From: Bartonella sp. HY038
GTDB taxonomy: Bacteria; Pseudomonadota; Alphaproteobacteria; Rhizobiales; Rhizobiaceae
Reading direction: 5' to 3'
Assembly: GCF_014117425.1 (NCBI RefSeq)
Contig: NZ_CP059725.1
Span: forward strand, 2,954,001 to 3,018,000
DNA length: 64,000 nt
Shown piece by piece: positions 38,821 through 47,775 of the stretch; position 1 is the stretch's first letter, and each line of letters begins with the position of its first letter. The notes beneath the pieces are model-generated. The model was not told the origin of the DNA. It saw only the letters and a list, made by a program, of their open reading frames with translations, and ran no database searches. The translations under genes and the position numbers were made by a program.

Positions 38821-40522
38821 CACAATTCGCAAGTTTTATAACTGCATTTGACAAAGGCAATGTCTTTAATCGTCCCCCTCTTTCCAAGCCTAACTGCGCC
38901 CTTTTATCATGAGGGTGCTGCCCCTCAAGACTTTGATAAAGGCTAAGGAGTTTTTGCGCCTTTATATCGACATTGGCGTCATTTTGCCAAACCTCATCTA
39001 TCCCGCCAGTCTTATAAAGGTTTAGAAGCCCTGGAGCAAAAACCGGCGTTGCCTTGGCCATTTCGGTCAATTGATCAATCGATAATTTGGTAACCCGCGC
39101 CATTGATGGCAAATCCATCACGGCTGGATATGCATCAGGCAAGGCAATAAGTGATTGGGTGGCAAGAGCGCTGGCAATAAAAGCACCTGCCGCACTATGG
39201 CCGTATAAAACACCAATCGTTACATGCCCATTAAGCGAGGCAAAAATCAATGCTTTGGCCAATTGTGACAAATACTGATTAAGACCCAATAATTCATCAC
39301 GTTTGCTCATATTTTGGCTAGCAGAATCCACCAACACCAAAATTGGCTGCTTGGGATGATTTTCAACGATATTGATAATATGCCGCGATAAAATATTGGC
39401 ATCATCAATGGCAATTGGTGCACTATTAGCAATGCCAATAATATGACACGGCGTGCCATTTAAACTTGCTTGCCCGATAATATGATTATTACTCACCGTT
39501 ACCGTAAATTGGCCTGCAAACAAAGATGATAATAATTGATTTAACCCATCAGGCAATGGCTGGGTTGGCGTTGCAGTAGTTGTTGCGACATTTTTTGATG
39601 CATCACTGCAATAAGTTTGTTTTACGCCGCTTAAGAGGTGTAAAAATTGATCATCAGAAAGCGATGGAACTTCTTGCGCGTTGCTAATACCCGATTTTGT
39701 CCAAATATCGATTGCATCTTTGGCATCACCAAAATTATTAAGCCGGCTTTCAAGCTTTTCTTGCTGTTGCTTTAAAGCGGCAAACCCAAATTGCTCATCT
39801 TGCTCTAAAGCAGTAATTGCAGCGCGCCGAAATGCTAATATGTCATCGGCAACAAAATAGTCCGCATCCTGCATTAAGCTGCGATGTTTACCGCCCATTG
39901 TGCGCCACACAAGCGCACGATCGCGCGAGTCAAACTCCTCAACTCCTTTGTTGGTTTCAATAACTTCCGGGCCGCTTACACTCATGCGCCCATATTCGGA
40001 CATAACAATTTTACTGGCGCAAGCACTGATAAGACCAGCGCCCCCATAGCAACCAGAACGCCCGCCAATTAAAACCACAACCTTGATGCCAGAAAGCCGC
40101 GCCTCGACAACTGCCCGCATAATTTCAGCAATCGCAATTTCACCAGCATTGGCTTCTTGCAATCGCACGCCGCCGCTATCAAGCAAAAGCACAAGATCAT
40201 GGTTTTCATGCTGTGCCGCCTTTATCAGCCCTAGCAATTTTGCACCATGAACCTCGCCAATTGCACCGCCCATAAAACGCCCCTCTTGCGCGGCAATGAA
40301 TATCGGCTTTTGCTCAAGCATGGCACGGCCAATAACAATACCATCATCAAATTGTTCTGGTAGATTGAACAATTTAAGATGTGGGCTAACAACTCGTTGT
40401 TCTGGGCCGATAAATTCTTGAAAACTATGCTTATCAACCAGATAATCTATTCTTTGTCGCGCACTTGCTTCATAATAGCTTATAGATTCATTTTGATTGG
40501 AAAGTTGAGCTGAATTCGTCAT
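38813..40522 (-). CDS. mdcDE: Fused malonate decarboxylase beta/gamma subunit MdcDE
   Basis: A single 569-aa frame carries both carboxyltransferase-like halves of biotin-independent malonate decarboxylase, usually two proteins. Residues 1 to ~300 are MdcD (GGAIGEVHGAKL, LDSGGVRLQEANAGE, GGRSGCYGGAG). A Thr/Pro-rich linker (about 308-325, NVATTTATPTQPLPDG) leads to MdcE (about 330-569, ILVLVDSASQNMS, GHSAAGAFIASAL). The two halves form the site that decarboxylates malonyl-S-ACP to acetyl-S-ACP. It overlaps mdcC by 4 bases (ATGA). No stop or frameshift lies at the junction. Confidence 0.9.
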   Translation of the reverse strand: MTNSAQLSNQNESISYYEASARQRIDYLVDKHSFQEFIGPEQRVVSPHLKLFNLPEQFDDGIVIGRAMLEQKPIFIAAQEGRFMGGAIGEVHGAKLLGLIKAAQHENHDLVLLLDSGGVRLQEANAGEIAIAEIMRAVVEARLSGIKVVVLIGGRSGCYGGAGLISACASKIVMSEYGRMSVSGPEVIETNKGVEEFDSRDRALVWRTMGGKHRSLMQDADYFVADDILAFRRAAITALEQDEQFGFAALKQQQEKLESRLNNFGDAKDAIDIWTKSGISNAQEVPSLSDDQFLHLLSGVKQTYCSDASKNVATTTATPTQPLPDGLNQLLSSLFAGQFTVTVSNNHIIGQASLNGTPCHIIGIANSAPIAIDDANILSRHIINIVENHPKQPILVLVDSASQNMSKRDELLGLNQYLSQLAKALIFASLNGHVTIGVLYGHSAAGAFIASALATQSLIALPDAYPAVMDLPSMARVTKLSIDQLTEMAKATPVFAPGLLNLYKTGGIDEVWQNDANVDIKAQKLLSLYQSLEGQHPHDKRAQLGLERGGRLKTLPLSNAVIKLANCDG

Positions 40523-40833
40523 TCGACTTCCTCCATTAAACGCAAGGCTTGTGCAAGACGCAGCGACACCGTATCAGGTCGCGCCCCACCATCATTAATC
40601 GATATGCGCAAACCACCAACCGCATACTGCTCGACAAAATCTCCCATCACCGCTTGCCATATTGGCTCAAAGCCATGCGAAGCTGTTTCCACATCAATGA
40701 TACAACGGGTTTTATCATCAATGCGCTCCACCAAAGCCTCAAGATTACCCGAGGCAACAACGCCGATAATGACTTGCTTTCTTTGGGGTTGCGCCGCCTT
40801 ATTGGTTAAAAACTCAAATTTCATGTTTTCCAT
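40519..40833 (-). CDS. mdcC: Malonate decarboxylase acyl carrier protein MdcC
   Basis: This is a 104-aa acyl carrier subunit. The prosthetic-group serine is in GVVASGNLE: Ser28 from the chosen start, or Ser25 from the internal MKFEF methionine, matching the position known for Klebsiella MdcC. A GAGGGGAG site supports the ATG at 40833. It overlaps mdcDE by 4 bases and lies 11 bases after mdcA. Confidence 0.9.
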   Translation of the reverse strand: MENMKFEFLTNKAAQPQRKQVIIGVVASGNLEALVERIDDKTRCIIDVETASHGFEPIWQAVMGDFVEQYAVGGLRISINDGGARPDTVSLRLAQALRLMEEVE

Positions 40834-40844
40834 GATTGCTCCCC

Positions 40845-42491
40845 TCACCAATTACGAAAACGGCTAGGAGGATTGTAAAGCCCCCCTGATTGCACCATAA
40901 TATCCTTGATGGAACGCGCGGCCAAGTAACGCCGATCAGCATCAAGCGGATCAATGCCCAAATCAATGGGGCGCTGAATAACACCGCGCGCCCTTAAAGT
41001 TTCCACCATTTTTTTATCACGCTGACGACCAATATCCGTATAGCCGGCAACACCGCGAATGGCTTGCTCGCGCTCAGTTGCATTGCGGCAAAGCAATAAA
41101 TTGGCAATGCCTTCTTCGGTTACAATATGGCTAACATCGTCATTATAAACCATAATTGGCGCAAGATCGAGGCCAAGCTTTTCGGCCAAAATTTCGGCAT
41201 CCAACTTCTCGACAAAAAGCGGCACATTATTAGCACCAAAGGTTTCTCCAAGTTGCACGACAAGCTTTCGACCACGGCGTAAATTCGCAGGGATGTCGGG
41301 CTGTGCTTCTTCCCCTGCCTTTAACCAAGCAGGGCTACTATGACGGCGACCATGGGGGTCTGACCCCATATTGGGCGCTCCACCAAACCCCGCCACACGA
41401 TCAGTAGTAATTGTGGAACTATGACCATTAAGATCAATTTGCAAGGTTGAGCCAATAAACATATCACAAGCATAAAGGCCTGCGGTTTGGCAAAAAGCTC
41501 GGTTAGAGCGCAGTGAGCCATCAGGCCCCGTAAAGAAAACATCCGGACGCGCCCGAATATAGTCCTCCATGCCAACCTCAGATCCAAAACAGTGGATCTG
41601 CTCCACCCATCCCGCTTCAATGGCTGGAATTAGGGTTGGATGCGGATTTAAGGCAAAATGCGTGCAGGATTTGCCTTTTAGCCCCAGCTTTTCGCCATAA
41701 GTGGGCAATAATAACTCAATAGCTGCCGTACTAAAACCAATACCGTGATTAAGTCGCTTGACCTCATAGGGAAGATAGATGCCTTTTAGCGCCATCATCG
41801 CAATCAAGATTTGCGTTTCAGTTATTGCACCGGGGTCACGGGTAAATAATGGCTCAACATAAAACGGCTTTTGCGCATCAACCACAAAATGCACAAGATC
41901 ACCTGGAATATCAACACGGGGAACCTTATCAACAATTTCGCCCACTTGCGCAATAACCAAACCGCTTTTATAGGCGGTTGCCTCGACAACTGTTGGGGTA
42001 TCTTCTGTATTGGGACCAGTGTAAAGATTACCATGCTTATCCGCGCTTACGGCGGCAATTAATGCAACATTAGGTGTTAAATCAATGAAGTAACGGGCGA
42101 ATAATTCAAGATATGTATGCACCGCGCCAAGTTCAATTTTGCCGCCAAACAGCATGCGGGCGATACGCGCCGATTGCGGCCCCGAATAAGAATAATCAAG
42201 CCGTTTGGCAATGCCTTTTTCAAAAACATCCAAATGCTCTGGTAAAACAATGCCCGATTGCACCATATGCAAATTATTAAGCTGGTCGGCATCTTGCGCA
42301 GCTAGCGCTTTAGCTAATATATCCGCCTGTTTTTGATTATCCCCCTCAAGGCAAACACGGTCGCCAGAACGGATCACCGCCGCCAATAATTTTTCAGTAT
42401 TTGTCCGCTCGACAATTTTACCTTTAGCAAAGGCGCTCCCCGACGCAATTCTTTGCTCCAATGCTTGTTTTTGGCAGTTCCAGTTTCTCAT
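40845..42491 (-). CDS. mdcA: Malonate decarboxylase alpha subunit MdcA
   Basis: This is the 548-aa acetyl-S-ACP:malonate ACP transferase, a CoA-transferase-like subunit. It exchanges acetyl for malonyl on MdcC and so starts each turnover. Conserved blocks include GDRVCLEGDNQKQADILA, FGGKIELGAVHTYLELFAR, MFIGSTLQIDLNGHSSTITT and GFGGAPNMGSDPHGRRH. The start at 42491 follows GCAGGAGGA at ideal spacing. It is the first gene of the operon, divergent from madLM. Confidence 0.95.
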   Translation of the reverse strand: MRNWNCQKQALEQRIASGSAFAKGKIVERTNTEKLLAAVIRSGDRVCLEGDNQKQADILAKALAAQDADQLNNLHMVQSGIVLPEHLDVFEKGIAKRLDYSYSGPQSARIARMLFGGKIELGAVHTYLELFARYFIDLTPNVALIAAVSADKHGNLYTGPNTEDTPTVVEATAYKSGLVIAQVGEIVDKVPRVDIPGDLVHFVVDAQKPFYVEPLFTRDPGAITETQILIAMMALKGIYLPYEVKRLNHGIGFSTAAIELLLPTYGEKLGLKGKSCTHFALNPHPTLIPAIEAGWVEQIHCFGSEVGMEDYIRARPDVFFTGPDGSLRSNRAFCQTAGLYACDMFIGSTLQIDLNGHSSTITTDRVAGFGGAPNMGSDPHGRRHSSPAWLKAGEEAQPDIPANLRRGRKLVVQLGETFGANNVPLFVEKLDAEILAEKLGLDLAPIMVYNDDVSHIVTEEGIANLLLCRNATEREQAIRGVAGYTDIGRQRDKKMVETLRARGVIQRPIDLGIDPLDADRRYLAARSIKDIMVQSGGLYNPPSRFRNW

Positions 42492-42560
42492 CGAGTCCTC
42501 CTGCATACAAATATAAAGATAATCTATCTCAATGTATTTATATTGTCCATAATATTTTTT

Positions 42561-42572
42561 TGTGTATACTAT
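42561..42572. promoter_or_regulatory. Candidate MdcY-type operator
   Basis: TGTGTATACTAT matches 9 of 12 positions of the ATTGTATACAAT palindrome that I recall as the MdcY site of the Acinetobacter malonate operon. It lies between the divergent mdc and mad genes, and a GntR/FCD regulator is encoded in the locus. Confidence 0.45.
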
Positions 42573-42604
42573 AAATCATATTTATCCAGTGGGAGGATAC
42601 ATAA

Positions 42605-42697
42605 ATGAGGAAAAAATCTAAAACGCAATACATTTTTCATTCATATGGGGAAGCTGTCCTTTGGGGGAAACTGCAATTGGCAGCATGGGAGGGGTAA
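42605..42697 (+). CDS. 30-codon leader ORF coupled to madL
   Basis: A strong GGGAGGAT (42591-42598) precedes an ATG that opens a 30-residue basic/aromatic peptide (MRKKSKTQYIFHSYGEAVLW...). Its TAA abuts the madL ATG (TAAATG), and the madL ribosome site GGGAGGGG lies in its last codons. The design looks like translational coupling or a leader. The peptide has no recognised family. Confidence 0.55.
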   Translation: MRKKSKTQYIFHSYGEAVLWGKLQLAAWEG

Positions 42698-43108
42698 ATG
42701 ACTATATCAGGTGTCGCACTTCTGGCGATTTGCACCCTATTGGGTGGTTTTTTAGGAGATTTATTGGGTAAAATTCTTGGCGTGCATGCCAATGTTGGCG
42801 GTGTTGGTATAGCGATGATGCTATTAATCGCTATGCGTTTATGGCTCAAAAATAAAAATATTTTAAGTCGCGGCGTTATTTTTGGCGTTGAGTTTTGGGG
42901 TAGTCTTTATATCCCGATCGTGGTCGCCATGGCAGCCAGCCAAAATGTTGTTGCAGCGGTTGAAGGTGGGCCACTCGTTGTTATTGCTGCAGTGAGCGCT
43001 GTTGCTGTTTGTTTTGCTTCAGTTGCAATTATCGGCAAAATGAGTGGCACAGTGGAAACCATGGACGAGATTGAAGCACGCGAAAAAGCGGAGGGCAAAA
43101 ATGGTTGA
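42698..43108 (+). CDS. madL: Malonate transporter subunit MadL
   Basis: This is a 136-aa inner-membrane subunit of the MadLM malonate:Na+ symporter. It has about four hydrophobic segments; the start GVALLAICTLLGGFLGDLLG and the LGVHANVGGVGIAMMLL segment are typical. A charged cytoplasmic tail follows. It overlaps madM by 8 bases. Confidence 0.92.
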   Translation: MTISGVALLAICTLLGGFLGDLLGKILGVHANVGGVGIAMMLLIAMRLWLKNKNILSRGVIFGVEFWGSLYIPIVVAMAASQNVVAAVEGGPLVVIAAVSAVAVCFASVAIIGKMSGTVETMDEIEAREKAEGKNG

Positions 43109-43862
43109 GATGATTATGAGCGTTTTGCAACATAATGCGCTAATTACTGCTTTTGCCTTTATCGGTATTGTCATGTGGATTTCAGCCATGCTGTCCAAAT
43201 ATCTAACCTTTGGGCGCGTACATGGGTCAGCGATTGCCATTATCATCGGCCTTGCCCTTGCCTTTTGGGGCGGCATCGCGACCGGCGGTCAAAAGGGGCT
43301 TGCCGATGTGGTTGGCTTAACCGGCATTGGCTTAATGGGCGGCGCTATGTTGCGCGATTTTGCAATTGTTGCCACCGCTTTTGAGGTGGATGTTGAACAA
43401 GCAAAAAAGGCAGGTATTATTGGCTTTGTTGCATTATTACTTGGAACATTTTTTCCCTTCATCGTGGGAGTAATCATTGCTTTTGCCTTTGGCTACACCG
43501 ACCCGATTGCCTTAACAACAATTGGCGCCGGGGCAGTTACCTATATTGTTGGCCCAGTAACAGGTGCGGCAATTGGTGCCGATTCTGCCGTTATGGCGAT
43601 ATCAATTGCGACTGGCGTTTTAAAAGCAATTTTGGTAATGATTGGTACGCCCTTTGTTGCCAAGATGATTGGTCTTAACAATCCACGATCAGCCATGGTT
43701 TTTGGCGGGCTCATGGGGACGGTCAGCGGGGTTAGTGGTGGCTTGGCTGCAACGGATAGGCGTTTGGTGCCTTATGGCGCCCTAACCGCAACATTTCATA
43801 CCGGTCTTGGTTGCCTTTTGGGGCCATCAATATTATTTCTTGCAGTAAAAATGATCTTTTAA
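43101..43862 (+). CDS. madM: Malonate transporter subunit MadM
   Basis: This is a 253-aa multi-pass partner of MadL. The upstream part of the open frame (43044-43100) only overlaps madL; the ATG at 43101 gives the standard short N-terminus MVEMIMSVLQHNALITAFAF. Conserved segments GLTGIGLMGGAMLRDFAIVATAF and VGPVTGAAIGADSAVMAISIA are intact. Imports malonate for the divergent decarboxylase operon. Confidence 0.92.
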   Translation: MVEMIMSVLQHNALITAFAFIGIVMWISAMLSKYLTFGRVHGSAIAIIIGLALAFWGGIATGGQKGLADVVGLTGIGLMGGAMLRDFAIVATAFEVDVEQAKKAGIIGFVALLLGTFFPFIVGVIIAFAFGYTDPIALTTIGAGAVTYIVGPVTGAAIGADSAVMAISIATGVLKAILVMIGTPFVAKMIGLNNPRSAMVFGGLMGTVSGVSGGLAATDRRLVPYGALTATFHTGLGCLLGPSILFLAVKMIF

Positions 43863-43873
43863 AGAAGTTGAAT

Positions 43874-44560
43874 ATGAGTGAAAAATTTGGTGGCGATGAA
43901 CAAACGGTTTTATTATCCGAACGCATTAGAAATGCTTTAAGCGATGAAATCACCGATGGCACCCTGCCACCAGGCTCTGATTTGGACGAGCAGCAACTTG
44001 CAATAAAATATGGCGTTTCGCGCACCCCCGTGCGCGAAGCTTTACGTCATTTGGAGGCCAATGGCCTTGCTGAAAAACGCGGCCGGCGCGGTCTTATTGT
44101 TACACCGCTAACTGCTGAGCGCATTATGGACATGTTTGAAGCAACGGCTGAAATTGAAGCGGTCTGCGTTCGCCTTGCCACTTATAGAATGACACCGCTT
44201 GAGCGGTGTACCTTAATGGAACTTCATGAACAATCACACGACATGGTCATTAACAATAAAATCGATGATTATGACCGCATGAACCGTAAGTTTCATGAAA
44301 AAATCTATCATGCCACCCATAATCGGTTTTTAGAAGAACAGGCCATTGCTATTCGCTCCAAATTAAGTGCTTTTCGCCGCCTGCAATTGCACGAAAACAA
44401 TCGTATTAGTAGATCTCGCCAAGAACATGATATGGTTATGCAAGCCATATCACAAGGCGATGGTGAAAAAGCTGCTCTTTACATGCGCGCCCATATGTTA
44501 AATGCCGCCACCGCACTTGCCCATTATATTGAACAGCGCATCAATAAAGAGGCAACTTAA
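43874..44560 (+). CDS. mdcY: GntR-family (FCD) regulator of malonate genes
   Basis: This 228-aa regulator has an N-terminal winged helix (LDEQQLAIKYGVSRTPVREALRHLEANGLAEKRG, split here as the typical GntR SRTPVREAL helix at about residues 49-57) and a C-terminal FCD ligand domain with metal-site residues (D..FHE..., H in late helices). The ATG at 43874 is chosen over an upstream one inside madM. It lies 11 bases after madM, so it is probably co-transcribed and acts as the malonate-responsive repressor. The name follows Acinetobacter MdcY by context. Confidence 0.82.
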   Translation: MSEKFGGDEQTVLLSERIRNALSDEITDGTLPPGSDLDEQQLAIKYGVSRTPVREALRHLEANGLAEKRGRRGLIVTPLTAERIMDMFEATAEIEAVCVRLATYRMTPLERCTLMELHEQSHDMVINNKIDDYDRMNRKFHEKIYHATHNRFLEEQAIAIRSKLSAFRRLQLHENNRISRSRQEHDMVMQAISQGDGEKAALYMRAHMLNAATALAHYIEQRINKEAT

Positions 44561-44599
44561 TTTTTTACGTTTTTATCTCAGCTCGATTTATCAAACCAA

Positions 44600-46633
44600 C
44601 TATTTTAGCGGCTGTAAATAGGGCAAAGAGCGCAATTTTTGTATTGCTTGGTTAAGTGCATAAATAAGCGTCAATAGCGGATATGCAAGCTTTGCAAATT
44701 CACTATCAGCAAAATCTTGTTCAGCAATAATGGTCGCCATACTGGCAAATTTGCTGAACCCCGCCTGTTGAAGGATAGAACCAGCCTTTTGCAAATTATC
44801 CTTATATCGTTGATTTGCAAAACCAATTTCAGCAATAGATTGAATTTGGTCCAAAGCATCAGCAAGAACAAAATTTGCGCGATCACTTTGTTGAAAGTCA
44901 AAGCGCTTATTTTGAATAGCGTTTAAAAATCGATGCCAACTCCAATTTTTATTGGCAGTTTTGCCATCTAGCCCTAAATTTTCAATCATATTTTTGCAAA
45001 CAACCGCAATTGGCCGCAAGGCAAAGCGCCCTTGCTCAACAACAACATTAGCGACAATCGCATCAACTTTATTGCCTGAATGTAATTCAACCGCAATAAT
45101 GCGCGCTTCCTTATCACTATTATGATCCAATGTTAGCGCCAACCATTGGCCATTACTATCCATAATTGGCCAGATCACTTGTTGACGTAAATCATCAAAA
45201 TAATATTCAAAATTATTGCTTGGCACTAGCAAAACGGGTTGTATTGTCGGGGCAATATTATGAAGTCCTTGCATAAAAGCCTGTTGTAAATCATCAGCCA
45301 AAACCTGCCAATCGCTATAGGCACAAGCAAGATCGGTATAGGTGCCAGTAAAAAGCTTGACATCTTTTGCTATAACGCCTTGCGACATTGATAAACGCCC
45401 TTGGGGGGATGCCAAAGCGCCGGTTAAAGTCAACTGGCTGCGGCTCAAATCCCTTGGTGATTTGCCAAATAAATGCCCAGTATAATAAGCACTATTAGGT
45501 ATAAAGGAAGGATCGACACCCGATGGACGCGCCAAAGCACCACTATACCATTGTTGGTTTTGCGGCGCATAAAAAATTGTACTAACGCCGCGTGCGCCAG
45601 TGGTTGTGCGCCAAATTTCAGCCCCCATCCCCACTAAGTCAATATCACCAATTGGCAGATAATCTTGCCGATAAACACCTGCAAGTTTTATGAAATTTTC
45701 ATCATTTATATTGGTTTTTCTTAAAATACGCACCAACATGGCAATATGAGCAATAAATGGTAAATATTGCTCAATTTCAAATGATAAAGCGCGTTTTCTG
45801 CGCTCGCGAATACGATTTGCTAAAATGCGCAAAAGCGCCGATAATCTTGGTAAAGCATCCGCTCGTGATGATACAGAAAGCGCAAAGATACGCTCCTCTA
45901 AGGCTTTGGGGGCAATATTTAACCCTGTGCGCAAGGCATCTAATAAGGCTTCATCAACACTATCAAGAAAGCCGCTATCGGGTGCTTGCTTTTTAATGAT
46001 TACCGCGTTCTCTTCGCTGACATCATCATTAATGTGCCATTTTCTACGGGCAATCAATAAGGCGGCAATATGAAATATTTTGCGCTTAGCAGGCGATATT
46101 TTCGAGACCATCCCCTCTAGCCCCTGCCCCAAAAGATAGCAAATTTCCTCATCCATGATGAAAATACGAACGCTATTTTTTTCCTCTTTGACGATTGCCC
46201 CCTTAGCCGCAATATCATGAGCTGCCTGCCATCCAGCTTTGCCGGCAAAACGCTGTAGAATAGCTGATGAAAACTCGCAAATCTCGTCACGGGCGCTTTG
46301 GCTTTGCTCCAAGATTTGATCCTTGACTTGATCCTTGGCTCCAAGACCATCCTCAATCGGCAATGCGCGTAAAAATAATGTTGCTGCAAGCTTATGGCGG
46401 CAGACAGACGCGGCAGGGCAACTGCATTTTGCCTTAAGGGGGCCGGCTAAACCCATTGCAACGCTTTCGCCATCCGCCCTAACTGTTGCATTATCACCGT
46501 CACAATCGATAAATGTAACCTTGCCGCCCTCAATATCGCGGGCAGCACGACGCACCAACCCCTTATTCGCTAAAAGTTCAAGCGCACTTTCGTCAAAGGC
46601 TACTAAAGCTTGATGGAGAGCGAGCGATATCAT
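44600..46633 (-). CDS. yehQ: SWIM zinc-finger protein (YehQ-like)
   Basis: This is a 677-aa protein. A SWIM zinc-binding motif sits near the N-terminus: C70-x-C72-x5-C78-x-H80 in KAKCSCPAASVCRHK. The remaining ~590 residues are mostly helical with no catalytic motif that I recognise. The ATG at 46633 overlaps the VWA gene's TGA (ATGA at 46630-46633) and is preferred over the open frame to 46657. It is the last gene of the ATPase-DUF5682-VWA-SWIM operon, the same order as E. coli yehL-M-P-Q. SWIM domains in other proteins bind nucleic acid or protein partners; its target here is unknown. Confidence 0.85.
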   Translation of the reverse strand: MISLALHQALVAFDESALELLANKGLVRRAARDIEGGKVTFIDCDGDNATVRADGESVAMGLAGPLKAKCSCPAASVCRHKLAATLFLRALPIEDGLGAKDQVKDQILEQSQSARDEICEFSSAILQRFAGKAGWQAAHDIAAKGAIVKEEKNSVRIFIMDEEICYLLGQGLEGMVSKISPAKRKIFHIAALLIARRKWHINDDVSEENAVIIKKQAPDSGFLDSVDEALLDALRTGLNIAPKALEERIFALSVSSRADALPRLSALLRILANRIRERRKRALSFEIEQYLPFIAHIAMLVRILRKTNINDENFIKLAGVYRQDYLPIGDIDLVGMGAEIWRTTTGARGVSTIFYAPQNQQWYSGALARPSGVDPSFIPNSAYYTGHLFGKSPRDLSRSQLTLTGALASPQGRLSMSQGVIAKDVKLFTGTYTDLACAYSDWQVLADDLQQAFMQGLHNIAPTIQPVLLVPSNNFEYYFDDLRQQVIWPIMDSNGQWLALTLDHNSDKEARIIAVELHSGNKVDAIVANVVVEQGRFALRPIAVVCKNMIENLGLDGKTANKNWSWHRFLNAIQNKRFDFQQSDRANFVLADALDQIQSIAEIGFANQRYKDNLQKAGSILQQAGFSKFASMATIIAEQDFADSEFAKLAYPLLTLIYALNQAIQKLRSLPYLQPLK

Positions 46634-47775
46634 GAGGATATAACTCCCCCTAGCCAATCTGCCAACCTATCTGGTGTAAGTGCCGCCACCTCCATACCAG
46701 CCTTTGCCAAGCGTTGTGCCATGCTTATATCATAATCAACAATACCATCATCATTAAGGGCTGCAACGCCAAGCATTGTTACTTGCGCACTAGCAAGACG
46801 GCGAATAGCTGCCAATAATTTAGCGGGTGAACCACCTTCACAAAAATCGCTAATTAACACAAAAATGGTTTGGCGTGGTTGCTCGACCAATTGCTCACAA
46901 TAATTCACCGCCATGCCAATATCGGTACCACCACCAAGTTGCACCGACATAAGCACCGAAACAGGATCAGCAAGTTGATCGCTCATATCAACAATGCGCG
47001 TATCAAACAGCACCAACTTTGTTTTAACCGATGAAAGACCACCTAAAATAGAAGCCATGATAGCGGCATAAATAATAGAGCTGGTCATTGATCCCGATTG
47101 GTCAACACATAAAATAATAGTCTTGGAGAAATAGGATCTTGATCGCGAATGAAAGCGCAGCTTATCAGCAATAATGCGGCGATTAACAATATCATAATTT
47201 TTAAGATTATCGCGAATGGTTGCCCGCCAATCAAAATCCTGCATCCGCCGTAAATGGCCGCGCCGAAAACGATTACGCCGCCCTGATGCAGCGCGCTCTA
47301 AGCGCAGTTTTAAGCGCTTTTTTATATCTTCGATAATTTTTTTGGCAATATCGCGAATAGTCGCTTGAATAGCGGGATTGGCTCTATCCTTATAAAGCAT
47401 CAAGCTACGCAAAAGATCTGTGTTCGGAGTTAACGTTTTTAAAGTTTTAGGATCGCTCAATAATTCGGTCATGCCAAGATTGTGCAAAGCATGCCCTTCA
47501 ACCACTTCACATACGGATTTTGGAAAAATCCCACGCAATTGCTCTAGCCAATCAATTGGCTTAACACCACTTGAATCGCGACCTCCTAATGGGCTTTTTT
47601 TCGCATTTTCCTGGCGTAATCCTCTTTGTTTTAATTCGCGTGAATAAAGATAATCAAAAGCTTGGTCGCGCTCAATATCAACACCTCCAAGCTTACAATC
47701 ACTGCCTAGTCCCGTTTCACTATAGCGGCCAAGCACAAGGCGCCAACGGCGTAAACCTTCAACCGAATTGGTCAT
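46630..47775 (-). CDS. yehP: VWA-domain protein (YehP-like), MoxR partner
   Basis: This 381-aa protein has a C-terminal von Willebrand factor A domain starting around residue 218. The metal-ion-dependent adhesion site is complete: DQSGS at 225-229, T284 in GGGTDIG, and D310 in LISDFCEGG. The N-terminal half is basic and helical. MoxR ATPases typically work with such MIDAS proteins to remodel or load clients; the ATPase is encoded two genes upstream in the same operon. It overlaps DUF5682 upstream and the SWIM gene downstream by 4 bases each. Confidence 0.9.
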   Translation of the reverse strand: MTNSVEGLRRWRLVLGRYSETGLGSDCKLGGVDIERDQAFDYLYSRELKQRGLRQENAKKSPLGGRDSSGVKPIDWLEQLRGIFPKSVCEVVEGHALHNLGMTELLSDPKTLKTLTPNTDLLRSLMLYKDRANPAIQATIRDIAKKIIEDIKKRLKLRLERAASGRRNRFRRGHLRRMQDFDWRATIRDNLKNYDIVNRRIIADKLRFHSRSRSYFSKTIILCVDQSGSMTSSIIYAAIMASILGGLSSVKTKLVLFDTRIVDMSDQLADPVSVLMSVQLGGGTDIGMAVNYCEQLVEQPRQTIFVLISDFCEGGSPAKLLAAIRRLASAQVTMLGVAALNDDGIVDYDISMAQRLAKAGMEVAALTPDRLADWLGGVISS

